A stretch of DNA of 64,000 nt from Tetracentron sinense (lineage: Eukaryota; Streptophyta; Magnoliopsida; Trochodendrales; Trochodendraceae). The position numbers and the translations under genes were made by a program. This document shows, piece after piece, positions 34,281 to 46,245 of the stretch. Under the pieces are notes generated by a model, which saw only the letters and a program-made list of their open reading frames with translations, searched no databases and was not told where the DNA came from. The stretch covers positions 8,952,047-9,016,046 of the forward strand of contig CM026570.1 of the NCBI GenBank assembly GCA_015143295.1. Reading direction: 5' to 3'. How positions within the stretch are numbered: position 1 is the stretch's first letter; each line of letters starts with the position of its first letter.

Positions 34281-35496
34281 TAACTCTCAATAGTAGAAAC
34301 ATGGGAGAGTTAAACATTTCAAAATTCTTACAAATTTAGTAAAAAAAGTTATCTTATGTACAATCAGGCAATCTAGAATGTATGAAGATAATCAGGCAAA
34401 ATAATGTGCAAGATATCTCCCTTTTCTATGTGAATCTGAAATGAGAATTAGCAAACAAACAAAAACCCCTGAAGATGCCTCCATTAGAATCTGAAATGAG
34501 AATCAGCAAACTAACAAAAACAAAAATACATGTACTACAACGACAATCAGCAAGCACACAACACATACATAATACTCATGCTATTACTCAGCCTTTAAAT
34601 TTTATTACAACAGTTTTTTTAGATAAGAATTCAGATTTTTTTTAGTCGAATACGGTTGGGCCGCAACCCCAATTAGAATTGGTTAGCAATGTTTAGTGGG
34701 TTAGAGAGCTGAACACCTGACTGAAAAGCAAACTAAACATAGTGAGTTTCTCAACCACCACACTGTCACATGGGGAATAAAACCGTAAACACCCCACATG
34801 AGGGATATACACACTGCCACTACCATTGGCGAGCCTGATTCAACAGAACCAATGTATGTATTTCATTCAACAACATGCAGCATCTCATAAATTTTACTGA
34901 AACATATTATAAATTTTTGCGGATTGGATGAACATAACCATCTAACCTTAAATTTGCTTGTTGCATCCTAACCATTCATCAATTTAATTTTTTTTTTTTT
35001 TTTTTGAGAGTTGAACAGAATTTGGATAGCTATGATTACTGGATTGGAAGGATATTGAACACAAGAGAGGGAGTAATGTGTAGAATGTGTCCACCTATGT
35101 TTATGTCCATAATGGAATCTCAATAGATCTAGTTTGGTGAGAGAGTATCTTGCTTGATTGGACTCAATAACTACTCACGTAGGTAAATGATAAAAAGGAA
35201 GCCCAAAAAAATCTATGGTTGGACTGGCTATTGTTACCTACTAGACCATGTGTAACGGTAATTGCATTCATGAAATTACCAAAAGGAAACATAATGGCAT
35301 TATTGTATTCCATATACTTCAAGAATTGTAGACAAATCTGGTTCCTTAAATACTAATTATCTCTTGTGCCAAGTGGGTTGTGGCCTCTCTCAACACAGAA
35401 GTCTCGAGATCCATTCCTATGATTAGTGCAAGAACTCTAATCCCTAATTCTAACCTTGTACAAACTTAGGTGAATGATAGTTTCCAGCAAAAATAA
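34281..35496. other. Intergenic DNA with repeat remnants
   Basis: The stretch 34640-34850 resembles 50110-50270 (words such as CACCCCACATGAGGGATATA / CACCTCGCATAAGAACACCT and CACACTGCCAC), so it is a dispersed repeat. No gene is visible. Confidence 0.45.
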
Positions 35497-35505
35497 TCAT
35501 AATAA

Positions 35506-36393
35506 GGGTAAATTACATTGTCCTCCATTGAGGTTTGGTGAAATTACAGAAGCCTCCTCTCTAGTTTCTAAAATTAGACTGCCATCTCCTAAGGTTTGAT
35601 GAAATTGTCGAAACCTCCCTTCTGATTTTTAAAATTACACTGTCCTTCCTCTTGTTTTTTAAATTATACTACCCTCCCCTACCAAACTCATCAAGTTGAA
35701 ACCATTAACGGAGGATGCTCTTTTACAATTTTACCCCATTGATTTACTCGAGGAAACGACGCCGTATAACCATAATCAAAATGAAAATGCTTAATGGACC
35801 ACGCATTTAGCTATGTAGCGAAATGTCGATCATCATTGATCCACAACCCTCCTTATAACACCCATTAATTGTGGTTAAGATTCACTCACCCCTAGGGTTC
35901 ATCCATCCAACATTATTTTTCAGAAAATAAAAAAACTTAATCTCAATTGAGTTAAGTTGAATCATAGTTAAAAGGACCACAGGGTCCTCCAATCAATACT
36001 GAATCAAAATTCATTTATTTCAATAACTAACAGAAGGGACAAACAATTGAAGTAAAGATGAGGTCAATGTAATTTCATAAATAAGAGGGGATGTTCCTGT
36101 AATTTCACCAAACCTCGGGGGAGGTCAATATAATTTCATAAACAAAAGGGGAGGTTTATGCAATTTCACCAAACCTCAAGGACGGTTAGTGTAATTTCAG
36201 AAACTAGAGGGAAGGTTTCTATGATTTCACCTAACCTCAAAAGAGGTCACTGTAATTTCATAAATAAGAGGGGGGGGGGGGGGGGTTTCTACAATTTTAC
36301 CAAACCTCAAGAGAGGTTAGTGTAATTTCATAAACTAGAGAGAAGGTTTCTATAATTTTTCCAAACCTCAGGGGAGGCCAGTGTAATTTACCC
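35506..36393. mobile_element. MULE-type element with reiterated terminal repeat
   Basis: The ends GGGTAAATTACATTGTCC and GGCCAGTGTAATTTACCC are inverted and of the same type as the 3324-4866 element. The 9-bp TSD is TCATAATAA at 35497-35505 and TAATAATAA at 36394-36402 (8/9). The right side consists of about five tandem 61-bp copies of the terminal repeat itself (36061, 36122, 36183, 36244, 36313), one with a long G run. The left side shows two to three copies. The shared TTAAGATTCACTCACCCC module sits once in the middle (about 35876). Confidence 0.87.
36061..36390. repeat. Five-copy 61-bp tandem array of terminal sequence
   Basis: Each unit has GTAATTTCATAAA, then a purine-rich stretch, then ATTTCACCAAACCTC. 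One copy has an expanded G run near 36271-36286. Confidence 0.9.
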
Positions 36394-36402
36394 TAATAAT
36401 AA

Positions 36403-38149
36403 TTTATTTGATTAGATTTCAATGGTTAACATTAAGTGAGACAATCTTGTGAACTATGGTCCACTCCCCAATAAGGATTTATGTGCATAACTCAATTTTG
36501 TCAGATTTCTTTATGACTTCTTTTATTTTCCTTTATTTTCTAACCATTCAGTGTGTGATGACTTGCAAGTGATCAACTCCCATGCTACTTTCCACTACCT
36601 GATGTTGCTTTCCGTTAATTAGCGATGGATAAAATCCGTTCCTATAGAGTATAATTTTGTCCCTTCACCCACAACTATTCACAAATCATCAGCGACGAAC
36701 CCCTCATTTTGTGACGGGTATTTTTCATTCAGTGACGGTAAAAATCCATGGTTAAATATTTTTTTATCAGGGTAAATGACATCTCCCAAGAAAAAAAAAA
36801 AGATTGATCGGATGCTTAGGGCATAAGAATGATATGGTTTGACATAAAAATTAGCACCACGTGGCCGAGCTTGGGATCGAATCACCACGGTACGTGTGAT
36901 GCAGTTAGGTTAGTATATGTTCTGGTTAGCAGAGTGGGCATACGAACTGTCACACTCATTCCGATGAGTTGGTCATTTCACGTCTGAGAACAAGGCAGGT
37001 GTGTACATGCCTTCTTGATAGAATAGCTTAATTTTATCATCGATCATTGAATCAATTACTAGCTAAGTTTGCTATAAGATCATGTGTGCAGTAACATAGT
37101 CCCCATCTTTTTTTTTAACAGCATTGGCTGACTTAATAAATATATCTCACAGAAAAGACTGTTTCAAGTAGTACTATTCCGGATTTCTTAATAAGATGCA
37201 TCTACATCAATATCAGGGTACTATGGCTGATATTTTTGCTCTCGATGATAGTAATAGCCTACACTTTATAGAGGTACCCAAACCCTAATGAGGCCAAAGC
37301 CCCAGAAAGCTTGCAATTCCTTAAATGCTGATGGACAGACCTTGTGAAGTCAATTTGTAGACTTCAAAGCAATCTATGGGCAAGAAGACACTGGTTTTTT
37401 CATGTAACAACAAGACCCACTTGTCAAGTGTAATCTGCATTTCACATGAGTGTTGTAAGTTTATTTAAGAGAGGTGACAAATAAGTGGGGTCCAAGAACT
37501 TTGGTGAACTTCCCAGAGTTATCTTCTACTAGGAGGGGATTTGGAATGTGGAGTTAAATGAAGGTATGGACCCAATGAGAAATGTATTTCGTAGTGTCCA
37601 CGTGTAAAGTCAGAGTGACGGAGGACGAATTAAAATGAGAGAAAATCAATTGGCAAGCGCTTATTGGTTGGTTTCAATGAATGAGTGAGCCGTCTCTTTG
37701 ATCTAGACCATCCCATTGGTGAGTGTAGCCGAAAAGTGCATCCATCATAATCATATATAGCTCACTAATTTCTTTGAAATTCAAAGACTTGTGGATTGAG
37801 TAACAAGTTGTCTGGTTGATCCAACCCACACAAGTCTCCCAACATATCCCCTAAATCTCTTTGACATAGACTTGTCTCTGCATTCACATTCTAACTCTTG
37901 TTTAGGATAGGGTTTTGCCCCACATTCTCAATTCATTTGTGATCCGATCATGAACATAGATATAATATTCTGAGGTTTGAACTCGAGACGAACATGGAAT
38001 CCAGATATCCATCTTATGTAAGGGTTTCTACAAGATATCTGGTGATATCTTAACATTTTAATAGCTAATATATATGTTTATTTAATCTAAACGTCTCATG
38101 CTTGTCTCTTGATGCTAACTTCCTTGCGTTGATCCGTAATACTTTATAT
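36403..38149. other. Intergenic DNA, no gene recognised
   Basis: Only short frames occur. No complete mobile element was delimited. Confidence 0.5.
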
Positions 38150-38154
38150 GTTGG

Positions 38155-39050
38155 TGTAACAGATAAAATTCGTAAAATCAACTTAGCGTTGGAGAACGAG
38201 CTCGTTTTTGTTGTTTTGTTCATGAAAGTGACACGTGGACACGAGTTGGGGTCACGTGCTTAAAATAGAGGGATCACACGTTGTCTGATGCACAACGTTC
38301 ACGTTGTGCGCATTACGACATCTTTGTTTTCTTGTAGAACAACGCTTCCGTTATGGCTTGACAACGTGCTCGTTGTCTGAAGCACAACGTAACCGTTGTA
38401 TTCTTGACAACGTTTTTGTCGTTACATGAACAACGAGTCCGTTGTCTCACCGACAACGATATCCTGGCTGTATTTTAAGACATCTACACCGTAACCGAGT
38501 TCGAGTCAATAACGAGACTGACTTGTAGGAGGAAGTGATCAGGAGGCGATCCATAATTCTGACATGTGTACCGAAAGCACTGTTTTGTGCCGAAAGCACT
38601 GTCTTGGCATTTAATGCTGGTCACTTCTGCGTACTGTCAGATCCCGACCGACTGAACTCATAGTAGGCTCTCACGTGTGATGCAACAGGTGGCAGATATG
38701 TCTGACATATTTGGCAATGAGTGCAGGACACGTGGTATGGACATCTATGGCCATCCATGGTCATCGATGGCCATACCAACCTTACCCTATAAATACCCCG
38801 TGATTTTCAATGCTTGAGATCACGTTTTTGGCCGTACTTCAGAGGATACTTGTTCAGTGCTTCCCAGAATCTTGCATAACTTTCAGTTCCTATTTCAGAG
38901 TTTACTGTTCATCATCTTCTACATCTACTTACTTTACCATCGGAGTACAGGTCAGGGTGTCACACCCTCCACTCCAACCTTCTACCGGTAAACCAGAGCG
39001 TGTGTGGAGCTGTAGCTGACGCGTGTTCGTGACGGTGTTTTTCCCCTTCA
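38155..39050 (+). mobile_element. Solo LTR with 5-bp TSD
   Basis: The 896-bp segment begins TGTAACAG and ends CCCCTTCA, flanked by a perfect GTTGG duplication (38150-38154 and 39051-39055). TG...CA ends plus a 5-bp TSD and no internal region define a solo LTR, left by recombination between two LTRs. A TATA box, CCTATAAATACC, lies near 38786-38797, followed by an R/U5-like leader (GTACAGGTCAGGGTGTCACA near 38946). The orientation is plus by the TATA box. A palindrome array lies in U3 (next entry). A 69-codon frame at 38810-39019 is spurious. Confidence 0.92.
38269..38468. repeat. 23-bp-period array of ACAACG-N4-CGTTGT palindromes in the solo LTR
   Basis: Left arms start near 38292, 38315 (degenerate), 38339, 38361, 38384, 38407, 38430 and 38453, steps of 22-24 bp, with a half-unit at 38269. 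Spacers between arms are always 4 nt: TTCA, TCTT, CTTC, TGCT, TAAC, TTTT, AGTC, ATAT. The arms are kept while the centres vary. It lies about 115-310 bp from the LTR start, in U3, upstream of the TATA box, so an enhancer or protein-binding array is plausible but not shown. Confidence 0.9.
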
Positions 39051-39055
39051 GTTGG

Positions 39056-41783
39056 ATCTAGTAAAACATGATTCAAGAAATCGCGTCCTGTTCAACCATT
39101 GAAGACAATGAAGATTGAAAAAAGAATCTTTAGTGATGATCATGACAAAGCAACTCTAAAGCTTTGAATAGGGAAGATGCTTATTGCTGGCTTTTCTAGA
39201 GTATTAGTCCTTAGAGTCCTAACACAATAAAAAAACTAAAGATCACTTTGTAACCCTGATTACTTAATTAATATTAATTACCATTGTTTGGTTACGACTA
39301 TATCCTTAACTAGAGTAGTCTTACTTGCATCGGTGCATGCATTGCCTAAGAAATTAGTAAGGCATGCCAATATAGAGAATTTTACACCTTGCTTTGTTGT
39401 ACGCTTAGCTGTTTTGTTTAGGGGTGACAACGAACTTTGGGTTACAAAAAACTCATGTAAATAGGCCAATTTTGGGCGGGCTTATTCAAAAATTATGAAA
39501 ATGAAATCTCAAGCCCGGCCCATTGACACCCCTTGTTTTGTATAATAAAGATCACATTAGAGGTAGTTTAATACTAGATATTGAAAGCCAATTCATTTTT
39601 AAAAAATATGAGCAAACGAAACTTCCTCACCTAAGGCAGCATGAAAATGGACAGACATTATGGGTGTGATCATTTATTAGGTGAAGATTTGGTGATTAGG
39701 ACCTGTGATGCGCCCCATTTTACTAATTGCACGATGGTGGAAGATGCCCCATGAGTGTTGTATGCCACAGGTGGATGTTAGCGAATGGCATAGTAACGTC
39801 TCCTACTCTCTTCCTACCAAAAAATCAGTTCCACCTACTTTTGCAGAAGCAGCACAATTTTTCCATGATCCGTAAACGGGATTATCCCGTCTATTAGCAC
39901 CACAGCTAGCTAATATGGACACTATGTATTTATCTATATATAGTTTTTTTGGTCACTCCGTCTATATATAGTTACAGATACATTAATGATAGAATCATCT
40001 CTCATTGGAATAATAGACCGTCATCCTCTGATAAATAGGGAAGAATAAAGATCGGCAAAAAGATCTAGTAGGACACATTTCTCGGATATCTGAAATGAAA
40101 TCTAACTAAGTGCATAATTGTTATAGCATAAATGAAAGAAAGAAGGGATGTGGGATCACAAAGAGATTCTAGTTTCAAAACTGAAAGGAGAAATGGAAAA
40201 AAAGATTAGACTCTAAAGACATTGATTATGGAAACCTAACTTTTATAATCACATTAAACCTAATCGCTGAATATAAGAATCTAGTCCCCCCAAAAAAAAA
40301 AAATTATATGCCATAGTCGATGATTGTGACCTTTCAGAAGAATGTGATGATAACCATCCAAACAGATCGCTAATCTTCGATCTGAAGTTATCTTTATGGG
40401 CTTTGGGTGACAATGAAACATCTCTTGATCTTGAAATAATGATGGAGTTTTAAGTGATGTTTGACTCTGCATTTTAAGTGTCATTTTTGTCATTAAAAGA
40501 GAAAAGGAAAGATGATCATAAAAATGAGATAGATAGAGAAAGAAAGTACTTCTAGAGGGGAATGTAGAAATGACAACCAACTTGATACACCCAAGAAGCC
40601 ACCACGTCCACATGAGCTGGTAGAAAGAGATGTACATGTTATATTGAAAACAAGAAGAAACTGTGGGTTGGGTCATGGGAGTGTGAAGAGAAAAAGACTG
40701 CTAGTTTTGATTTTTACAATGCCATTTACTTATAGCATAATCCCATCATTTTCCCCTCCAATCGCATCCTCTTAATCACGGGATTATGTCGCGACTCGCC
40801 CCTCTACGATCTCTCCAGCTGTCACTTAATCTAGTGAGAGAAAAATAAAGTTTGGGAGTTGTACCTATTACAGTTTTTTTTTTTAAGTCCTTAGTCTGTG
40901 ATCCAAAGCAAGTTTTTGTTTCTTGTAGTTAGGTATCCCCAAGTACTAATTTGGTTTTAGCTTGATTTGTAGGTTTTGCTTTTGTATATAGTTTTTTGGA
41001 TTTTGCTAACGTCGACTTTTCCTTATTGCACTCTCTTTTGGAGGAAAAAAGTAAAGATTTTGTGGTAAGGTTTACACGGATCTACCACAAAATTCATGTC
41101 TTCTTGGCTGGCCAAGAAGAGATAGTGCAATAAAAAAAAATTGAGAAACTTGACAGCAATGGCCTTAGTAGTCCTAGGCTACAAAGGAGCAACATTTTGC
41201 CAACACATTAGAAAAAAAATGAGAGATAATATTTAAATAATAAAAAGTTAATTTAATATTTTTTAAAATAATACATTTTTGATAATTTTATGATGTGTCA
41301 ACACCTAGTTGGGTCATTGCAATCCTGGGTACAAAAGTCATTGCAACCAAGTTTTACTCTAGGGAGAGTGGGGCTAGCATTTCCAATAGTTCTTATGACC
41401 ATTGGTACGGTCTTCCACGGAATCGATGACTACTATATATTCAAAGTAGGATATTTTAGATTGTGAGAACTTTCCATTATCTTTGTCTTAATCTGATACA
41501 TTAGGCAAATATGCCTAACACGTAATAACCCTTACGGAAGAAGCTCTTGTATTCTAATAATAATAAATAAATAAAAATACAAAGCTGAACAAGAAAATTC
41601 AAAGAAATGAATAAAATAATAGTAACTTGGAGTGGTGGGAATTTTGATAGTGACGAGTAACGTTGAAACCTCACTCTATCTATTACTAATTTTAAATGAA
41701 CTGTTGGAAAGTTTGATTGTTTGAGAACTCAAATTAAGAACAAAAAAAAAAAGGTGAAAGATTGGCTCCAAATTTCAACGGGG
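39056..41783. other. Intergenic DNA, no gene recognised
   Basis: The longest frame (131 codons, 40281-40676, minus) is rich in His/Phe/Leu with no domain and is not called. No RNA gene seen. Confidence 0.5.
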
Positions 41784-41791
41784 AAGCCATT

Positions 41792-41954
41792 TAATTAATT
41801 TATTTATTTTTTGAACTTTACGGATTAGGCCGATTAGTATTTGTTTCAAGTGAGGAAACACCTTGCTCACCTCTCTCCCACGGGTTCGATCCTAGGCCTC
41901 CCTCCTAGTGAGAGGGATATACCGCTGGGCTAGTCCTACTCCCACGATGTGTGA
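41792..41954 (-). mobile_element. SINE, minus strand
   Basis: On the minus strand it has an A-box-like TAGCCCAGCGG and a B-box-like GATCGAACC. The A-rich tail lies at the plus-strand left end (complement of TTTATTTATTTTTTGAAC). AAGCCATT is repeated at 41784-41791 and 41955-41962. Confidence 0.75.
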
Positions 41955-41962
41955 AAGCCATT

Positions 41963-43250
41963 ATAATAACAAAGTGAAATAGATTCATCGGAATGCTAAT
42001 CGCTTTCACCACTAAATGTTTTAAATAAGAGTGCGTTCGACTTTGATTTTTTTTTATTTAATTGTTGAAAAGTGATTTAAATATTTAATTTTCCATAAAC
42101 ATATTTGGATAATAAGTGATTTAATCAATTTCATAGATTCATTACCATTTTAACCTACCATCTTAAACAGCTCAACATGTATATGATTTAATCAATTATT
42201 TTTAAGTCTTATATGTCTAATGATTATATTAGAAATGTTTATAGTCAGAATAATCAAAGTCAAAAGCACCCTAAGCATCTTGATTTAACCATTAAAACCA
42301 TGACGATCGGATGATCCCAACCGTTAAGCTATTGATAAAGTAGTAAGATAGTCCTGATTATCGTTCAAAGCCCACACGATGAAATTGAGATCCCATACAA
42401 GATGGGTTGTTTCTTTCTATGCATCAGCCATTGGGATGTGCTTATGGAAGATGGAGCACCTCTTGGATGGGGCACAAGCCAGTGATCAACCATCCGATTA
42501 GTGGACCATTAGCAGAAACGTTTATTGACAATCCATCTAAAAGAAAAGAGTGGATTTATCAGATTTTCCAAAAGGGTGGAGTTTGTGGGCCCTTGTAGAT
42601 AGGATGATAGGGTCCACTTTTAGGACGATGGACCTCATGTCCATCACATCCTAGGGCCAATTCGTCTTAGATTCTTTTTCCAACCTTTTCAAGTTGATGA
42701 AGAGAGAAGACAGAGAATTCTAAGCATAGCATTAGCACGAGGGGGCTATTATAGGGTCGAGCCCATCCTAGAGAGAGAAATTAAAGAAAAGGATAGCAAA
42801 TGGAAATGGCATGTGAACCCACATGCATTATATTCATGAACCCTGTATTTAAACTGGACTTTTGAAAATGTGTTTGGCAGCAAAGTCTACGCTGCATGCC
42901 AAAATCTTAGCCCATGCAAGGAACGATAGAAGGTCTATTCCGAGTACGAAAGCATTAGGCAAGTTGCAAAGGTTAACTCCCAAGTACTGTTGGAAACAAA
43001 CAGAAACTACACGTGATTTGCTCTGACCTTAATACCGTGCTCAGCAGAGTATTTTACGGCGCAGTTTTAGCTTTGTTGCCAAACATGCCTTTAATATTCC
43101 GAATTAAAGTCGTATCACCGTCCAAAAAAAGAAAGTGGATGTGCTTTGTTTTTTTTTTTTTTTTGGGTTAGAATATGGATGTGCTTACATTGTATGCAAT
43201 ATGCATCTTGCTGCAATTGGTATATTCATTAAACTTATAAATGCATGTAT
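41963..43250. other. Intergenic DNA, no gene recognised
   Basis: The part at 42029-42280 resembles 10695-10950 (GAAAAGTGATT-AAATATTTAATTTT), a dispersed repeat. The frame at 42407-42598 has no domain. Confidence 0.45.
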
Positions 43251-43255
43251 GCGCA

Positions 43256-43809
43256 TGATGTGTGAAGAGTACCAATAGAAATATTCAGACGAAAAAGATA
43301 AATAAAAACACACAAACACAAAGGAACACAAAAGATATACATGATTCGGCAACAACTTGCCTACGTCCATAAATCAAGATCCGATCACTTCTTTATTCAC
43401 AGAAATCTTGAAGAACCAGTACAAAAGCATTTAACTTACTTTCTTTATGAAAATCCAAAGAAGAATCTCTATCTATCTTCCTTTAAATCTTTCTTAAGCC
43501 CTAGTATGCTCTAACCTTTTTTATTATCTCCCACTCTCAATACAAAAGCATTCCATTGATCCTTCGATATAAACTCTAGACCCATAATCCTCTATTTATA
43601 AACCTAAACAAGAGTCCTAAATTAATAGAAAGTTCTCCAATCGGAATAAGGGTTTCCCAAAACATAAAACCACTTAAAATAACAATTTCCCGAAAGAAAT
43701 TCACGCACACGGCTCTCTGGGCGATCAATCCCCACTAGGGGCGATCTAGTGCCCGTCGGCGATCGATCCCCCTTTTGGGGTTTTGCCTAATTTTAGCCAA
43801 ATTCCAACA
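43256..43809 (-). mobile_element. Probable solo LTR, minus strand, related to 44017-44745
   Basis: On the minus strand it runs from TGTTGGAATTTGG to a CA end, flanked by GCGCA (43251-43255) and ACGCA (43810-43814), a 4/5 match. It shares GGCAACAACTTGCCTACGTCC-type sequence with the LTR at 44017-44745 and has a GC-rich GATCGATC island near its 5' end (43700-43780). The R-U5-like portion is near 43300-43380. Confidence 0.72.
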
Positions 43810-43940
43810 ACGCATTTTAATTGACATGCATTAAAAAATTAACTATAGTTATTATTGTTCTTAATTGACTGTGATCTCCACGCCTATATGTATGGTATAA
43901 CTTTTCATCATTTCAACTTAAAAAAGAAAACTCTTTCATA

Positions 43941-45047
43941 GAATCAAACCCTCTGTTTTTATGACCGGATTCCCCTTTTTATAGAATCAAACCCTGTGTT
44001 TTTATAAAGGGACTCGTGTTGTGGGAAAAACAATTAATAGAAATTAACCAGATGGAAAAAAATAAACCAACACGCACACAAACAACACACAAAGGAAAAA
44101 CACAATAGATATATGTGGTTGGGCAACAACCTGCCTACATCCATGAGTCAAGATCCGATTGCTTCTACTTAATTTACTCAGAGAAACTCAGTACAATATT
44201 TACTCTCCTCTCCGATTAAATCCCAACCCAAGCCCAGAACCCCTTGTACATTCCACTCAAGTCACCGTCTCAAGGAACCCTGAGAATAATCCCTATCTAT
44301 CATCTCTACAACCTTTTCCTAAGCTCTAGTATGCTTTAACCCCTTTCTATTATCTTCTACTCTCCCTGAGAACTACCAGGGCTCTCCCTGAGAGCAAACC
44401 CTGCTCTCCCTGGGAGCCCTAAAATATTCACCTTATTCTCATAACCATGATCATCAAAGGCACAAACCCTAGACCCATAATCCCCTATTTATAGGCCTAA
44501 ACTTGAAGTCTTAGACAATTAAAAAGTCCCAAAATCGGAATAGGGGTTTCCCAAAAGCAAAACTGGCTTAATTAGAAATTTCCAGAAAATTTTCCCGCAC
44601 CGCCGATCGATCAGCGCCTCCTGACCGATCGATCGGTCCTTCACGATTTTCCATCCGTGCAAGTCTACGCCCACTGATCGATCGGCCCCACCTGGCCGAT
44701 CAATCAGTCATCCGGGTTTTTACCGATCTCGAGCCAAATTTCACAACTCGGGGAGTCCGGTTATGCCATTGAGGTCGCCACGGGTTCCTTTTGACACTCC
44801 TTAATTGTGGTTAAGATTCACCTATCTTTAGGGTTCACCCATCTATCCTTGGTTTTTAGAGAAAAAAAATATTTAAAATATTTTAATTTTTTCCTAACCA
44901 CGATTTTAAAAAATAATAATTTTTTAAACGAAGGATAGGTGGTGAATCTTAACCACAGTTAAGGGGCTCAGAAGGGACATGTGGCAACCTCAACGGCATA
45001 ACCGGACTCCCCAAGGTTCGGTTATAACCGTAGTGGATTTGGTTGCC
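43941..45047. mobile_element. MULE-type MITE interrupted by a solo LTR
   Basis: The right half (44750-45047) is a clear fold-back arm pair ending CCAAATCCACTACGG (complement). The left terminus survives as GAATCAAACCCT-GTTTTTAT, itself partly duplicated (43941 and 43984). Flanks TCTTTCATA and TCTTTCGTT match at 7/9. The left arm is split by the solo LTR at 44017-44745: joining GGGACTCG to GGGAGTCCGG restores the arm. Confidence 0.65.
44017..44745 (-). mobile_element. Solo LTR, minus strand, 5-bp TSD
   Basis: It is flanked by a perfect ACTCG duplication (44012-44016 and 44746-44750). The minus strand starts TGTGAAATTTGGC and ends CCCACAACA. It contains the GTTGCCCAACCACATATA-type R/U5 sequence common in plant Copia LTRs, and a GC-rich island (44600-44710) with several GATCGATC palindromes, including GACCGATCGATCGGTC. 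No internal coding region. Confidence 0.92.
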
Positions 45048-45456
45048 TCTTTCGTTCATAGGTGTCAAACATTGAGAGGCCATCCTAAAAAGTAAACTCA
45101 GTTGGATTATCTTTGTGAAATTATTGTGTAAAAGGATAACAGATAACTCTTATCATTTGAGCATGATGGATTTGGTTGAATATATTGTACTAATGTATTA
45201 GAGATTGGTTCTTCCTTGTTTTTTGTTTTTTTTAAGGGTCCCAAGCAGCACTTCATATGCAACAAGCCCTCTTATTGGACCAAATCCTTTAAGACTCAAA
45301 TAAATGGATATCTGTGTTTGTTCAATGATATTTCACCAAAAACAAAATCAATGGAAGCTTTAGAGATAAAACCCTACTCTCCCTTACCATACTCGCCCAT
45401 TTTGGGTGTAAAACAAAGGGCTTGTGGTGGGCGTATTAAGTGTCCCTACACGGCAT
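45048..45456. other. Intergenic DNA, nothing recognised
   Basis: Only a short frame at 45216-45470, without domains. Confidence 0.45.
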
Positions 45457-45672
45457 CGTATTACCTCTAGTGCATGCCTGAGGCCCAGCCCCAAGCATCC
45501 ATTTACCATCTGCCATGTCGTTATTAATAAAAAGGAAGAGATATCAAGTGGGGAGAAGTCAAAATTAAAGGGAGAAAATGAAATGACTTCTCCCCGTTTT
45601 TAGCGTCACATGTCAGATGATGAATGGACGCCTGAGGTTGGACCTTAGGCGTGCGCTAGAGGTAATCTGACG
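45457..45672. mobile_element. Fold-back element sharing an interior with 3070-3300
   Basis: The ends GTATTACCTCTAGTGCATGC and GCGTGCGCTAGAGGTAATC pair. The interior GAGATATCAAGTGGGGAGAA matches 3190-3215 and, reversed, 14660-14690. Confidence 0.65.
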
Positions 45673-45751
45673 CCTCCCGACACATAGTTGTAGCATTCCT
45701 AGAAGGGTTATTTATGTTGGAAAAAAGTAAAAAATATCTTGACATCAAACT

Positions 45752-46245
45752 AGGGGTGTAAACGAGCCGAGTTGGGCATTGCTTGGGCTCAACTCGTTGG
45801 AATTTTACAGATGCTCAAGCTCGGCTCGGCTACAAATCGTTGAGCTCGAGCTCAGCTTGATAATTTTTTTTTTTTTTTTTAATACATTGATAAACACTAA
45901 ATTCAATAAAAAAAAAATAGAAATGATATTTTTTGGGGGATGTCATGTGACTCATGTGAAAGCTTGAGTTAAAACTTAAACTGAAATAATTATATTAATG
46001 TATATTAAATATATTTTATCAAAAAAAAAATATACTAAATATATAATATAAATTTAACTTTTAAAGGGTATTATTATAAAATTAATCGAGCCGAGTTGAG
46101 CCACCTATTGTTAAGTTAGGTTCGTTTATTTTTCGAGCTCACCTTTAAAGTTCGGCTCGGCTTGGCTCAATGAGCCCAAAATAAAAGCTCAAGCTCAGTT
46201 TATTTTGAGTCAAGCCGAGGTGGCTCAGCCTGGTGACACCCCTAA
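45752..46245. mobile_element. TIR element with GGGGTGTAAACGAGCCGAG end
   Basis: The left end AGGGGTGTAAACGAGCCGAG and the right end TGGCTCAGCCTGGTGACACC-CCT face each other. The arms are rich in CTCGGCTCGGCT words. This type is widespread in plants. No TSD defined. Confidence 0.6.

Noticed and set aside
38269..38468. CRISPR-like array of palindromic repeats with variable centres
   Set aside because: The spacers are only 4 nt, the DNA is a plant solo LTR, and no cas genes are present.
40281..40676. 131-residue minus-strand protein
   Set aside because: The composition is unlike protein-coding DNA and no motif is present.
42407..42598. 63-residue open frame
   Set aside because: No domain recognised, and the surrounding sequence resembles dispersed repeats.
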